A stretch of 64,000 nucleotides of DNA, taken from positions 434,001 to 498,000 of the forward strand of contig MU839096.1 of the NCBI GenBank assembly GCA_030685235.1. Direction: 5' to 3'. The notes under the pieces were generated by a model. That model saw only the letters and a list, made by a program, of their open reading frames with translations. It was not told where the DNA came from and did not search any database. Origin of the DNA: Copromyces sp. CBS 386.78 (lineage: Eukaryota > Ascomycota > Sordariomycetes > Sordariales > Sordariaceae). This document shows, in pieces, positions 41,832 to 53,022 of the stretch. Numbering within the stretch: position 1 is the stretch's first letter; every line of letters begins with the position of its first letter. A program made the translations under genes and the position numbers.

Positions 41832-43736
41832 ATGAGCACCAAGAACTGGCCCCATAACGGCCACGGCGCCGAGCCCCGGGACCGGGATGACTTCGCCGGC
41901 CGCTCCTCCGTCGACACTCACCACCACGAACCCGACGAGCACACCCGCCTCCTCCCCAACCGGGTAGACAGCACCGGCATCCCCTACCTCTCGCCCGACG
42001 ACCCCGCCGTCTCCCCCTACAACCTCTGGACAGTCCGTCTCGTGCGCGCCGTCACCGTCGTCCTCGCCTGCTTGACCTTCATCTGGTGGGTGCTGATGCT
42101 GGCTTCGGTCTTCGTGACGCCTCCCGGTTTGCACGCGCGGGGGTCGCCCTTTTTTGCGTTTAGCTATACTACGGTTGCTCTGATCACGTTGATTACCACC
42201 TTGCTGTTCTTTGCGGTGCCGAGTAAGCCTGCGAGGGTGGTGAGTATTGTTACGGCGGTGTTGTTACTGGTGGATGTGGTCATCATGTTGGCGGTGGAGA
42301 AGACGAGGCATGAGGAGTTGTGGGTGGGTGCGGCGAGCGTGATTTGGGCGACGCTGATGGCTGTCTGGGCCGTGGCTGCTGATCGGACTGTGCAGGTAAG
42401 TCTGTTTTTTTATATATATATTTTTGTTCTCCCTTTCTCTTTTAGAATCTCAGAAAGAGAAAGCCCCTGGGCTCGTTGATAGACTGACTGACACTCAACC
42501 GACATCACAGTGGGGAAAGACTGAGGAAGAAGAACGGCTCACCGGCCGCCCGGAGACGAGGCGTACACTGCTCGAATGGATACAGGTGCTTTTGTCTAGC
42601 ATTATGTTGACGCTTGTGTCGATCATGGTGTTGCTCACGACTTGCACGCTCACACTTCGTGCTCTGGACGCGAGGGTGGCGCCACCGGGCGAACGGTACT
42701 GGGTTGACGAGGACAAGTATCAGATCCATCTATTCTGTTCCGGTCCCAAGTTGGATGCTCATGGAAACAGGACGACTACCGTTCTCTTTGAGGGCGGCGA
42801 GGATGCAGTTGAGCATGGGCTCTGGCAATTTGCTGAGAACGCAGTCAAGAACGGTTCCATTGCCAGATATTGCTTTGCTGATCGGCCGGGAATTGCCTGG
42901 GTACGTGAACCTGAGTGTCTGCCTCTTCTTTTCCGTTCATGGACTGACGAATTTAACTTGATAGAGTGACGCGGCCCCTTCACCACTCTCGGTGAGCATG
43001 GCATCTGATGTTTTGAGTGAAGCGTTGTCTCGCGCAGGGGAGGATGGACCGTATGTTATTCCCATATACCCCCTTTCTCGCTTTCTTACTGACAACATTC
43101 TTTGCAGTTGGGTACTCGCCAGCGCCGGCATCGGTTCCTTGTATTCACGAGTCTTCAGCTCGCGACACGGCCAAGAAGTGCGCGGGCTCCTCATGATCGA
43201 TCCATTGCACGAAGACCTTCTTTACCGGGTTGGGGGCCCCGGCCGCGGCTTCCGCCTCTGGTTGCAAGGCGTCCTCTCCCCATGCGGCCTGGACCGCATC
43301 CCCGCCGCCATTCTCCGAGGCCGAAGCGCCAGAGACCGGATCTACGGCGGGTCTGCCTACCAGTCCGGAGGAGTAATCTTTGCGAAGCTGCAGGAGAGTC
43401 TGGTGGCCAACTCGCTCACCCGGCGAGACGTGGTGTCCAGCAGAACCATCCAGTACAAGACCACACCCGTGGTGGTGGTGACGTCTGGTGTGCAGATGCG
43501 GAAGGACAGCGAGTGGGAGAGCAAGGTATGTCATGATGCCCCCAATAACCCGATGTACCTTCTCTATGAGCGTTACTGACGTCAATATTGACAATACATA
43601 GCAACGAGATCTAACCCAGCTTACATCCAACCTGGAGGATTGGGACATTGTTGACCAGGCACCTCACCAAGTCTGGCGGACTCTGGAGGGACGTGAGATG
43701 ATTGAGAAGAGACTGAAGAAGTTGGCTCGCTTGTAG
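41832..43736 (+). CDS. Five-TM membrane protein with alpha/beta-hydrolase-like domain
   Basis: Exons 41832-42395, 42511-42900, 42965-43050, 43108-43525 and 43602-43736 give 530 aa. An N-terminal tail with an acidic/HTRLLP motif precedes membrane helices at about 70-95, 107-129, 136-155, 163-184 and 211-236. The rest is an alpha/beta-hydrolase-like domain: YQIHLFCSGP, TVLFEGGEDAVEHGLWQF, YCFADRPGIAWSDAAPSPLS (the strand before the nucleophile), then WVLASAGIGSLYSRVF. The His-bearing end is WDIVDQAPHQVWRTLEGRE. The usual GxSxG elbow appears as L-A-S-A-G, keeping Ser-x-Gly but losing the first Gly. Fungal homologues are annotated as (mitochondrial) integral membrane proteins; the substrate and even activity are unknown. 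Confidence 0.85.
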
Positions 43737-46306
43737 GGCGATGCCGGCCACTGCTGATATTTCTTTGCTATTTTGTTGTCGCTACAGCACCGCATTTGTT
43801 TCATTTTCGGTTGAGGTTGGCTTGGCTTGGCTCGGCAGCTTGGTTGGCGATAGGGGAAGCTCTTAGGTTGCTTTTATTTCAGGGTCGTTCCCAAAGTCTT
43901 GGCCGGACTCTTAGCACCATCGTCGAGCCTATTTAGTGGAGATTGTATGAACAGCGCAAGCGTATTGGGCGGATCTGTACAAGATAATAAATAGTCCATT
44001 TCGATCAACTAAGGTACCTCTACCCCTAGCTTCTATCTTGGATATAGGGACACAGAGCGAATAACACGATCAATGTGGGTGAGCCATGAATTCTGATAAG
44101 GTGATGAGCCATGCACAAGTCTCATAATGCTGAGACCCTGACGAAGAGGAGTTCCATGTGGAAGGTGGACAGAAACATCAAGGGGCTCTCATATTGTCCA
44201 ATATTCTTTGTCCACTCTCGGGTCCTCACGCCTTGAGGATGGTATCCACTCGTTCACTGAGTGTCTCCCCATGGAGTGCTCGATGGTTCCCAGCCGCTGT
44301 CCATCATCTTCCTCTCGTCGAGAATGACAAAAATACCAAGCCTGCATATGCGGAGAAAAGGGCTGGTAGGTAGCACGACAGCCAGGGACCTCTAGTCTAG
44401 ATAAGTCGAGCTTTGTCTGGAAGAGGTCCTGGTCCTGCCCGATATGTTGACAGAGGAGGGCTTGGTGGGCAACTATGTATAGCACAATATGGGTGTATGG
44501 ATGTCATTCCCCGTGTCTGGGCAACGCTGTGTTCAAGCGCCTCGAAGAATCTTTGTCCCATGTAGATGCTGTTGTGCACAAAAACTTCCACATCCCTGCC
44601 GTCCCTCGTTCCTGACGAGGTTTCCCAAACATCCAAGTGACGGGGCACACGTGTTATTTGCATGCAAGCCGGGCCCCTTCCGTTCGTAGAAGGTAGCCCA
44701 GCAGCAAGCACTTAAGTTGTGTCGGGCTGTTCCGTGCAGAATTCCATGTCCTGCTCAAGAAGCCCAGCATCAACATCCCGTCTCTCTCTGCCCGTGCCTG
44801 ACTTCCCCTCGACGTACATACCTAGGTACTACCGTGAGACATGAGAGGGATCTCCGTTGCTTCTTTTTTCTGCAGGCGCCCTGGCAGTGATCTTTTTTTA
44901 CTTTGATTTACGTTGCCGGGTAGCCCAGGCCTCATGCTAGTAGGAAGATGCTAGGGAAATGCTAGGCTGGTCCCATCCATATTGTTGGAAGCAGGCCTGG
45001 AAATTGCACTCCGCCGTCGTGGCGGGGCCTGTAGATCGCTGTTGCCCGCTGTTTGTAGCGGCTGCTTCCATCCAGTGTTGTTGCTGTTGTTTGTCCCACC
45101 CGACCCAAGTACCTCTACGTACCGGACTACTTTAAAAGTGCAGGGACAGATTACTGGACCCGCTGGACTCTGGCCCTGGAGGCCCAAACTTACAAGCCCA
45201 GCAAACACCCAGGGACACCTGCGTAGTGGTACCGGGCCGCTGGCACTGACTGTGGTCCCGTCTTTCCACTTGGGCACCCGGGCGACCGCACTTCCACCGC
45301 GGACAATGACCACCCAAGCACAGGCGACACCACGCCCGACCGCAAGCCCAGGTTCCCTTCTCCAGCGCTACCAACCGACCGTCTTCCCCCCGGCCACCTC
45401 CACGCCCTTCCTTGTGGCCGCCGCCTCTCCAAACCCCGACCATAAGGTAGCGCCCCGGCATCTCGATACACCTCTTGTACACGCAGCAGAGGCACTCAGT
45501 CGGGTCCCGTCGTCTCGTCAGCCATCGCAATCCCGTCCCACGTCCACCGTTGTTACGTCCACTTGTCCACCGACACCGACCGTCACCGTCCACCGCTTAT
45601 ACCACCGCCGCCGACTGATTGGCGCCGACTGCAGCGCGCACGCCGTGATCGTGATTCGAGTTCGACCAGTTCGACCCATCATTCTCTACCTATCTTCATC
45701 CCGTGGCATTCGACGTCCTTTCCCCGACCGACTGAGACGATTGCCCGATCCTTGCCCTGGCCTGACTGAACAATCTGGCCGGCCCCCGAGTTCCCTAGCA
45801 AACACAACCCACGGCCGCGAACGCATTCCAAGCCCCTGTCCGCTACACCGGCCCGGGTCATCAAACTATCCCTCCTGCCGCTCGCCACCATTGAGTTCAC
45901 GTCGAACAACCATCAACGCCGTCTTCCCATCGAGGCGGCCAACTCCAAAGCCCTTTGTCCTGTCCGTCGCAGCAACTAACCCCCTAACTGTCGAGCTCGC
46001 CCGAGCGCGCTAGGCAGTTACGCGCACGACTACAGAACCGACTGGCGAACCATCGACTTGTCGCCGTTGCGGTGTCGTTTTACGGCATCTGGCAATAGTA
46101 GCAGCTTGCCGTATCCCTTTCGTCTCGACCAACTGGGCTCGAGCCCCCGCTTGATGTTGACGTACGCGCCTTTGTCCGCCAACCTACATCCATAATTCGC
46201 CGCGTTCGCGATCGCAGCCCGCCTATCTTTGGAAATACATCGGAACATCAAGAGCTTGGGTTTCTGAACTCCATCAAGGAATCAAGGGTCAAAGAACGAC
46301 ATCGAA
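43737..46306. promoter_or_regulatory. Intergenic / long leader upstream of the LIM-RhoGAP gene, 2.6 kb
   Basis: The first kilobase is ordinary 3' flank and intergenic DNA with AATAAA near 43985. From about 44980 to 46300 the + strand becomes strongly C-rich, with long frames open by composition, as in long 5' leaders of Sordariales signalling genes. A 235-codon open frame starting at the ATG 45306 and ending at 46013 shows no family similarity and is treated as a possible upstream ORF. TACCTA-type words occur at 44820, 44360 and 45110. Confidence 0.45.
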
Positions 46307-49300
46307 ATGACAAGCTCAGACTACGGCGGCGGCCCCGTGGGCGACCGCGAATTCACCCATGGACATCCACAGGGGCACCCCCAAGGTGAAGCTGCGCAAC
46401 GGAGAGAGGACGAGCATCTGGATATTACGCAAACGGTATCACAAAACGGCGCCCCTACAAATGCCCACTTGACTCGCATTCCAGGATCGCCTGCGCTGAG
46501 CGCCACCGATGCTACAGATCTCGAATCGAGACGCAGTGGAGAGAAGAACAGGTCAAAGCCAAAGGGGTCGAGGACGGCTAGCGGACAAGTGCGAGTGTGC
46601 AAGAAATGTGGCGAACCCTTGACGGGCCAGTTTGTTCGCGCACTCGATGGGACATTTCATTTGGATTGCTTCAAGTGTCGCGTGAGTCCCTGAATCAGCC
46701 GCCCGGTGTGGACTTTCTTGCTAACCATCCCAATTGCAGGACTGCGGGCAAATTGTTGCCTCCAAATTCTTCCCGGCAGACGACAATAACGGCGAGGGTC
46801 AGTATCCCCTTTGCGAGACGGATTACTTTCGCAGGTTAGGATTGCTGTGTTACCAGTGTGGCGGAGCTCTTCGGGGTTCTTACATCACAGCACTCGATCG
46901 CAAATACCACGTCGATCACTTTACCTGCTCGCTATGCCCGACTGTCTTCGGCGCTCAGGATAGCTACTACGAGCACGATGGACATGTCTACTGCCATTAC
47001 CATTATTCGACGCAGTACGCCCAACGTTGTAGTGGCTGCCAAACTGCCATTCTCAAGCAGTTTGTCGAGATATTCCGAAACGGCCAAAATCAACACTGGC
47101 ATCCCGAGTGCTACATGATACACAAGTTCTGGAATGTCAGGTTAAACCCGCCACAAAAGGCTCTTGGGCCGGTGCCGGATGACCCTGCTGGTCGTGAACT
47201 AGTCCGGGACGAAGAGGAACGCATGGAAGAGAAGGTCTACCGTATTTGGAGCGTGCTTTCGACTTTCGAAGAGTCGTCGGCGGCTTGTATATCGGACATG
47301 CTTCTCCATGTGAGCAATGGGGCGTATGTCGACGGTGTCATGGTAGCTAAAAAGTTCATATGGCACGTTGACATACTGTTCCATTCAGCGGATAGGCTTG
47401 ATGCTACCATGGCAAGGCTGGATATGACAGGTGAGAAATATTCCAGGGTGCATGAGCGCATCCCCGAAAGCTAATGTTGATGTTGGCTGATGAATAATAG
47501 GCCTAATGTATGGAAGAGAAGCCAAGCTTCTATGCAAGAAAATCGTAGCATTCTTCTCGCTGCTTTCTAAAACACAGGATAAAGGCACCCGAAAGCTTGG
47601 TGTTACCCAAGAATTGTTAACACTCGTCACTGGCCTAGCTCATTACCTGAAGCTCCTTATTCGAATCTGCTTACAAGGAGCGTTGCGGATCGAGAAGGAG
47701 CGCGATACCGCCGAGGGCCTGTACGGGTTTCTCGATGAGCTCAATGATCTTGAGGCGCTAAAGACCGAGGACAATTCAACGACGACGCTTCAGCTAACCT
47801 CCGGCATGGCTCGCCTATCGGCTTCCGACTCGGACTCGTGTACGCTCTGCAAAAAGCCCATTGAGGACGAGTGCGCAAAGAGCGGCGACAAGAGGTGGCA
47901 TATCACGTGTGTCAACTGCTCGCGTTGCCAGAGAGAACTCGGCCGGAGTCTCCAGGATGCCCGACTGAACCTGTACGATTCCAAGATATTCTGCAACAAC
48001 TGCGAAACGTACAGCTCGGATAAGGCGCCGCCGTTTGAGCGTGTGTCCAAGCTGCAGCAGTATATGTTCCTGCTGCAGGTGGCGCTGGCCAGGTTATTGG
48101 AAATTCTACGAATGCATGGTGCCCTTCCGTCTGCGGCCGAATCAAGGGCTCATAATGGGAACGATGCTGGCGATGGCCGCCCGTCACTGGATGGTAGACA
48201 GAGAGGCTTTTCCGGGGGCGATCAGTCACAACATCATCGAGAATCGTCCTATGAGAGCGCTCTTAATGATGTCAAGAGGCTGAAGAGCACCCGTTTGGAT
48301 AAGCACCTTTCGTCAAGCTTTAGGAAAGCCCGGACATCCCGAATCATGGATGGACCGGAGAGTAGCAGTGCACAGCCCGGGTCCGGGCCTGGTTCGGGCA
48401 TCGATGGTGGACCGGCTAATGGCAGAAGAATGCGGATCGAGGAGGATATGGGAACCGGCGGCGAGGACCACGATATGATGCTGCCTAACCAGGACGCCCT
48501 GACCCTTGCGGATATTCCTCGGATCGTCGCTGCTGAGCAGGCAAGAGAACAACGAGCAGGTCCGCCTAGCAGGCAGGAGCTACTGCGTTCTCCCGCCACT
48601 GAGCCTTCATTTGGCGGTGCCTCATCGGGCAGTGGACACAAGCGAAGCTATTCCGACAGCAAGGGCGGGGACTCGCGCGCTGCTGGTGAACCATCGCCTC
48701 AGCGTGTCGGTAGGAGATACTTCTCCGAACTTTCTGCTTTGGAGTACTTCATCATCCGACATCTTGCCGTTGTTACCATGGCCCCGATGGTGGAGGGTGA
48801 GTTTACCCTGGTGGAACTGATCGGACTTATCGAGACGAGGAAAACGCCCAATTTCTGGAAGAACATCGGTAAAGCTTTCCAAAAAGACGGACGGAAGAAG
48901 AAGGGTGTTTTCGGCGTACCACTGGAAGCTATTATCGAACGGGATGGAGCCGAGTCCACAGACGGCGTGGGGCCCGGGACATTGAGAATCCCGGCAGTCG
49001 TTGACGATATCCTATCTCTCATGAGGCAAATGGATCTTTCGGTTGAAGGTGTCTTCCGGAAGAACGGCAATATCAAGAAGCTGGGTGAGCTTGTTGAGAA
49101 AATCGACAAGGAAGGAAACGTGGACCTTAGCGGCAACAACGTTGTCCAGGTGGCCGCCCTGCTGAAACGATACCTCCGAGAACTGCCTGATCCGCTCATG
49201 ACTCAGAAGCTCTACCGACTTTGGCTGGCAGCCGCGAAGATCGCGGACGAGGACAAGAAGAGGCAGTGTCTCCACCTAATATGCTGTCTCATGCCCAAGT

Positions 49301-50291
49301 GTCACCGCGACTCGATGGAGATACTGTTCTGCTTCCTTAAGTGGGCCGGATCGTTCCACCAGGTCGACGAGGAATCAGGTTCTAAGATGGACATCAAGAA
49401 TCTGGCGACTGTCATAGCGCCCAACGTTCTGTTTGATAGAACCACGACGTCCACGTTGGGTAGTGACCCGATGTATGCGATTGAAGCAGTCGAAGTTCTA
49501 ATAGCCAACATTGAAGAGATGTGCTTGGTAAGTTTTGTTTTCTCATGGTCCGGTCCATGCAACATGTGCTAACCCACGTACTTTTACAGGTCCCTGATGA
49601 ACTAGTACAATACATCAGCGACCCTGCCTTCCTAGACGGAGAGCTCACCACAAAGGAAATTCTCAAGCGATACTCTGAGCGAAACACGGGCGGTTTCGGT
49701 TCACGACAGTACGCCGATGTCGTCGAGATCGTCGGCCGGCACGAGAACCCCAGTCGACCACCACCACGCAGGGTTGAGTCCGACCCGACGTCGTGGCAGC
49801 AGGAGACCAGCGTCCGGACGGTAACCGAGAACGCGGCCTACCTCGGCCCTGGCCCCGCTGATCGTGGCGGCAACAACGGAGGAGGAATGGCGGATCGGAT
49901 GGGAGGCCCCGGAGGAGCGATATCACCACAAAAGCGTGGAGGACCCGGGCCGATGGGACCACATCCACTCTCACAGTCACATGGAGATGGTGGTCCTGGT
50001 GGGTCCAGCAATCATCCTCCAGGGCCGCCTGGTGGGCCACAACAGCCTATCCCGTACGGCCCCGCACCTGAACACGCGGCCGCCGCCGGTGGTGGTGGTC
50101 CTGGTGGTCCAGGAGGGCCAGGTGGAAACGCGATAGGAGGCGGAGGGGATGGGGCCGCAAGCGGCGGCGACTATAATCGTAATGGGCCGGTGAATGGACA
50201 GCAGCAGCAACAGGGAGGAGGGCCGAGGAAGGAATGGCGGAATTCTGGCTGGGGCAGGCCAAACAACGGGGTGACTACTGGCACTGCATGA
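46307..50291 (+). CDS. lrg-1: LIM-domain Rho GTPase-activating protein Lrg1
   Basis: Exons 46307-46681, 46740-47430, 47501-49527 and 49590-50291 give 1264 aa. Lrg1 is the GAP for Rho1 in fungi and restrains Rho1-driven cell-wall and polarity signalling at hyphal tips. LIM modules start at about 97 (VCKKCGEPLTGQFV, finished across the first intron), 162 (CYQCGGALRG) and 219 (CSGCQTAIL). A further one lies at about 469 (CTLCKKPIEDECAKSG to IFCNNCETY). The helical region at 240-460 contains the MYGREAKLLCKKIV block. The RhoGAP domain spans about 823-1040: FGVPLEAII, arginine finger in VEGVFRKNGN (Arg about 873), LKRYLRELPDPLMT, and LATVIAPNVLF. The C-terminal 150 residues are Gly/Pro-rich and disordered. 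Domain order and length match fungal Lrg1. Confidence 0.96.
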
Positions 50292-51098
50292 GCAATGCAT
50301 GAGCTCATACCTCACCTGTCATATTGTTTTGGTTGTTTTTTGGGAGGCGGAGGAGAGGGTTTTAGTAAAATTCCGGCTGCTGGGGGAGGGAAGTGGTGAT
50401 GAATGTTCCTTTTTTATCGTGTCGGGCATCGTTGTTTGATATCATTGAGAAAGTCTGGAGTCCTCTTGGCTGATGACTTCCAAAGACGGAAGAGGAGGAA
50501 GAGGAGGAGCTTTACCGCTCAGGGTTTTTTTTCTTTTTCTTTTTTTCTTATCGGGGGTTTTACTACTACTTTTATCTACTTAGCTATAGGGAGAGCGACT
50601 TTTCTGTTTGGCTTCTCGGCTTTTCTTAAACCTTTTATTCATTCTTCTCCCTCGTAACTAGACCTGGTCTTCCTCGGCCGATTCTGCTCGGTGTGAAACA
50701 ACATCTTTTTCGGTTGAATTCTTATTGGGAAACAAAAATATACGTTGGTGAGTGAGATACCTACTTCATACGCAGTGGCGTCATACTTCCTGGCTTTGGG
50801 TTTATCGAAGCTGTCATAGCTCCCCTCACATGCCTTCTACTATTTACGTTCTTCTTTTGAATCCATACCCAATATCCCTTAATGTGGCGCGTCACTGCTT
50901 TGCTAAGTCGAGCATCATTCAAACGGTGTCATTAGATATTATTAAATGCTGAGACAAGTAGTACGGCGTCCTCCAGAACCGAAAGCAAGGCCGAACGCAT
51001 GCCGCCTCGTCAGCGCTTGTCCAACCTTTCATATACAGTTTTCATGCCTTCCATCAAAATGAATCCCTTCCACATCCAAAACCTTTCTATGCCCACGC
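50292..51098. other. Convergent intergenic region, 0.8 kb
   Basis: 3' flanks of lrg-1 and of the sterol dehydrogenase gene; T-rich runs near 50525-50560. No gene seen. Confidence 0.5.
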
Positions 51099-52289
51099 CT
51101 ATTGCAACTTCTCCCCCTTCTGCTGCTCCAGCGCCCACTTAACCGACCTCCTCACCGCCTCATCCAGCGGCACCAGCGGCTTATACCCTAACCTCTTCTT
51201 CGCCTTGGAAATATCGTAGTACCTCGTCATGCAGCTATAAATGATTCTTTGCCTGTTGAACGTCGGCGGCTTACGAATAATCCCGAAGAACACCTCGCTC
51301 AAAAAGCCCAGCACAATACCCACATCCCTTGGCAATACCCACACGTGCTCAGTGCCGTGCGGGCTACCAGCCGCGTTCCACACGGCCCGGCAGAAGTCCC
51401 AAAAGTATACGGGCGAGTCGTTGGTGATGATGAAAGCCTCGCCGTCGACGCGCTCGTGGTCGAGGGGCGCGATCTTCAGCTTGGAGGTTTGTAAAAGGGC
51501 GACGGCGGCCAGCAGGTGTCCGTGCGCTACGTTCTCGACGTAGGTGAAATCGAAGAGGTTGTCGTTGTCTCCGACTTGGACGGAGGTCTTGCCGTTCTGG
51601 TAGAGCTTGATGAGGTGGTAGAGCGTCATGGTGTCGCCTTCGCCCATGATGCCGGAGGGACGGATGGAGCAGGTGAGAAGGTTGGGGGCGGCGGCGGAGC
51701 GGTTGGCTTGGAGGACGAGCTCTTCGGCGGCGGCCTGGAGAATGCGGGAGGTTAGTCTGGGGGAGATTTCTAGGAGCTGGAAGGGGGTAGTCGGGGAAAA
51801 AAGTACCTTTGTCTCAGAGTAATACTCGCTCTGCTGGGCTCCGCGGATGACGGGCCAGCGCTCGTCCGCGTTGATGAGGTCGGACTTGTTGTCGCTCATC
51901 ACACTGGCGGAGCTGGTGTAGACGAGGGCGGTAACCCCCGTCTGCTGGCACGCCTTGATGATGGCGGCAGTGCCGTCGACATTGACCTTCTTGAACAACG
52001 CATGAGAGACGCTGTCGTTGGACTGGGCGGGAGGCGACGCGGTGTGGACGACGACCTGGGGCTTGACCTTGTTGAAGATTTCTTCGAGTCGGGCAGCGTC
52101 GGTGATGTCGGCCTCGAAATATTGAACGCCGTCCGACTCGGGTCGCCGGTTCCGCGTGCAGCGCAAGTCGATGACGGAGACGGAACAAATGTAGTCGCGG
52201 AGGAGCACGCGGACAACGTGGTGGCCGAGGAAGCCACAGCCGCCAATCACCAGGACGGAGCCAAGCTCCGGCTTCTTTTCTGAGGCCAT
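51099..52289 (-). CDS. erg26: Sterol-4-alpha-carboxylate 3-dehydrogenase (Erg26/NSDHL type)
   Basis: Exons 51807-52289 and 51099-51734 give 372 aa; the intron is 72 nt, a multiple of three and stop-free. The start is ATG 52289 (MASEKK); 11 more upstream codons exist but begin with TTG. Short-chain dehydrogenase of the 3-beta-HSD family: Rossmann motif VIGGCGFLGHH at about 16-26, acidic residue of strand 2 in VIDLRC, ADITD, and TASP. The active-site Tyr-x3-Lys is YSETK at about 157-161, with the exon junction directly after the lysine codon. Then come SIRPSGIMGEGD and DFTYVENVAHGHLLA. The C-terminal hydrophobic segment (VGIVLGFLSEVFFGIIR) fits ER membrane association. The enzyme oxidatively decarboxylates C-4 sterol acids in ergosterol synthesis. 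A 3-beta-HSD paralogue with another substrate is the main alternative. Confidence 0.87.
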   Translation of the reverse strand: MASEKKPELGSVLVIGGCGFLGHHVVRVLLRDYICSVSVIDLRCTRNRRPESDGVQYFEADITDAARLEEIFNKVKPQVVVHTASPPAQSNDSVSHALFKKVNVDGTAAIIKACQQTGVTALVYTSSASVMSDNKSDLINADERWPVIRGAQQSEYYSETKVLFSPTTPFQLLEISPRLTSRILQAAAEELVLQANRSAAAPNLLTCSIRPSGIMGEGDTMTLYHLIKLYQNGKTSVQVGDNDNLFDFTYVENVAHGHLLAAVALLQTSKLKIAPLDHERVDGEAFIITNDSPVYFWDFCRAVWNAAGSPHGTEHVWVLPRDVGIVLGFLSEVFFGIIRKPPTFNRQRIIYSCMTRYYDISKAKKRLGYKPLVPLDEAVRRSVKWALEQQKGEKLQ

Positions 52290-53022
52290 TGTGGGAGGTG
52301 TATGGGGTATCGACAAGGGCAAAGCGATGAATTGAAACTTTGGAAGAAAGAAGAGATGGATGGAAAGAGGTCAATTAATTGGAAGACTGTCTAGTTCTAG
52401 ACCAGGGGAACGAACGTTGGGAACTTGGGATAGTGAAAGCTGGGGACAAGGATGCTAGTGTCAACAACTTGGAGCTTGAATGTCTACCTATCAGCAGGGG
52501 TGCCACAGTCTTCAAAGCCAGCTCTTGGCCAGCCAGCGAGGTACCGACACGGCGACATTCAGTGAGAAACACCGTGACCCCTTTTCAGAGGCTGGATTTT
52601 AGGCGGAACCAAAGGGCAAAATGGAACGACCCTTGTTGTCCATCAGGGTAATCGACGGGATGCGGCACGCGGTGGATCTGAGTGGACAGTTTAGACGCAC
52701 AGGGATCCGTGCACTATTCAAACATGGGACCCTACCCCGCCTGCCATCCAATGCGACAACGCGCGACAACCCGATTTCTCCAATTGCTTTGTCGCGCCGC
52801 AATGGAAGTCAACAATGAATGCTCCTTTGTCATCCCACACTCTCGCTTTCACAACCTGGGAACACTTTAGTGCCAGGCAACAATCTTCCATCCTCGGCGC
52901 ACCACTACGCATAAGTCACGAAACGGCGCAATTCCAACATCCACCTCTCAACTTGTACACAGTCCAGCCCATTCCATGGCACCCGACAACCACAGGCTAA
53001 ACTGGTGCCCTGATGCGGTGCG
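52290..53022. promoter_or_regulatory. Divergent promoter region erg26-type gene / hypothetical
   Basis: About 730 bp between divergent starts; no coding or named regulatory motif seen. Confidence 0.4.

Noticed and set aside
44982..46013. 343-codon + strand frame as an independent gene
   Set aside because: Stays open because of C-rich composition; Pro/Arg/Ser/Thr-rich with no ordered segment. Kept only as a possible upstream ORF from 45306.
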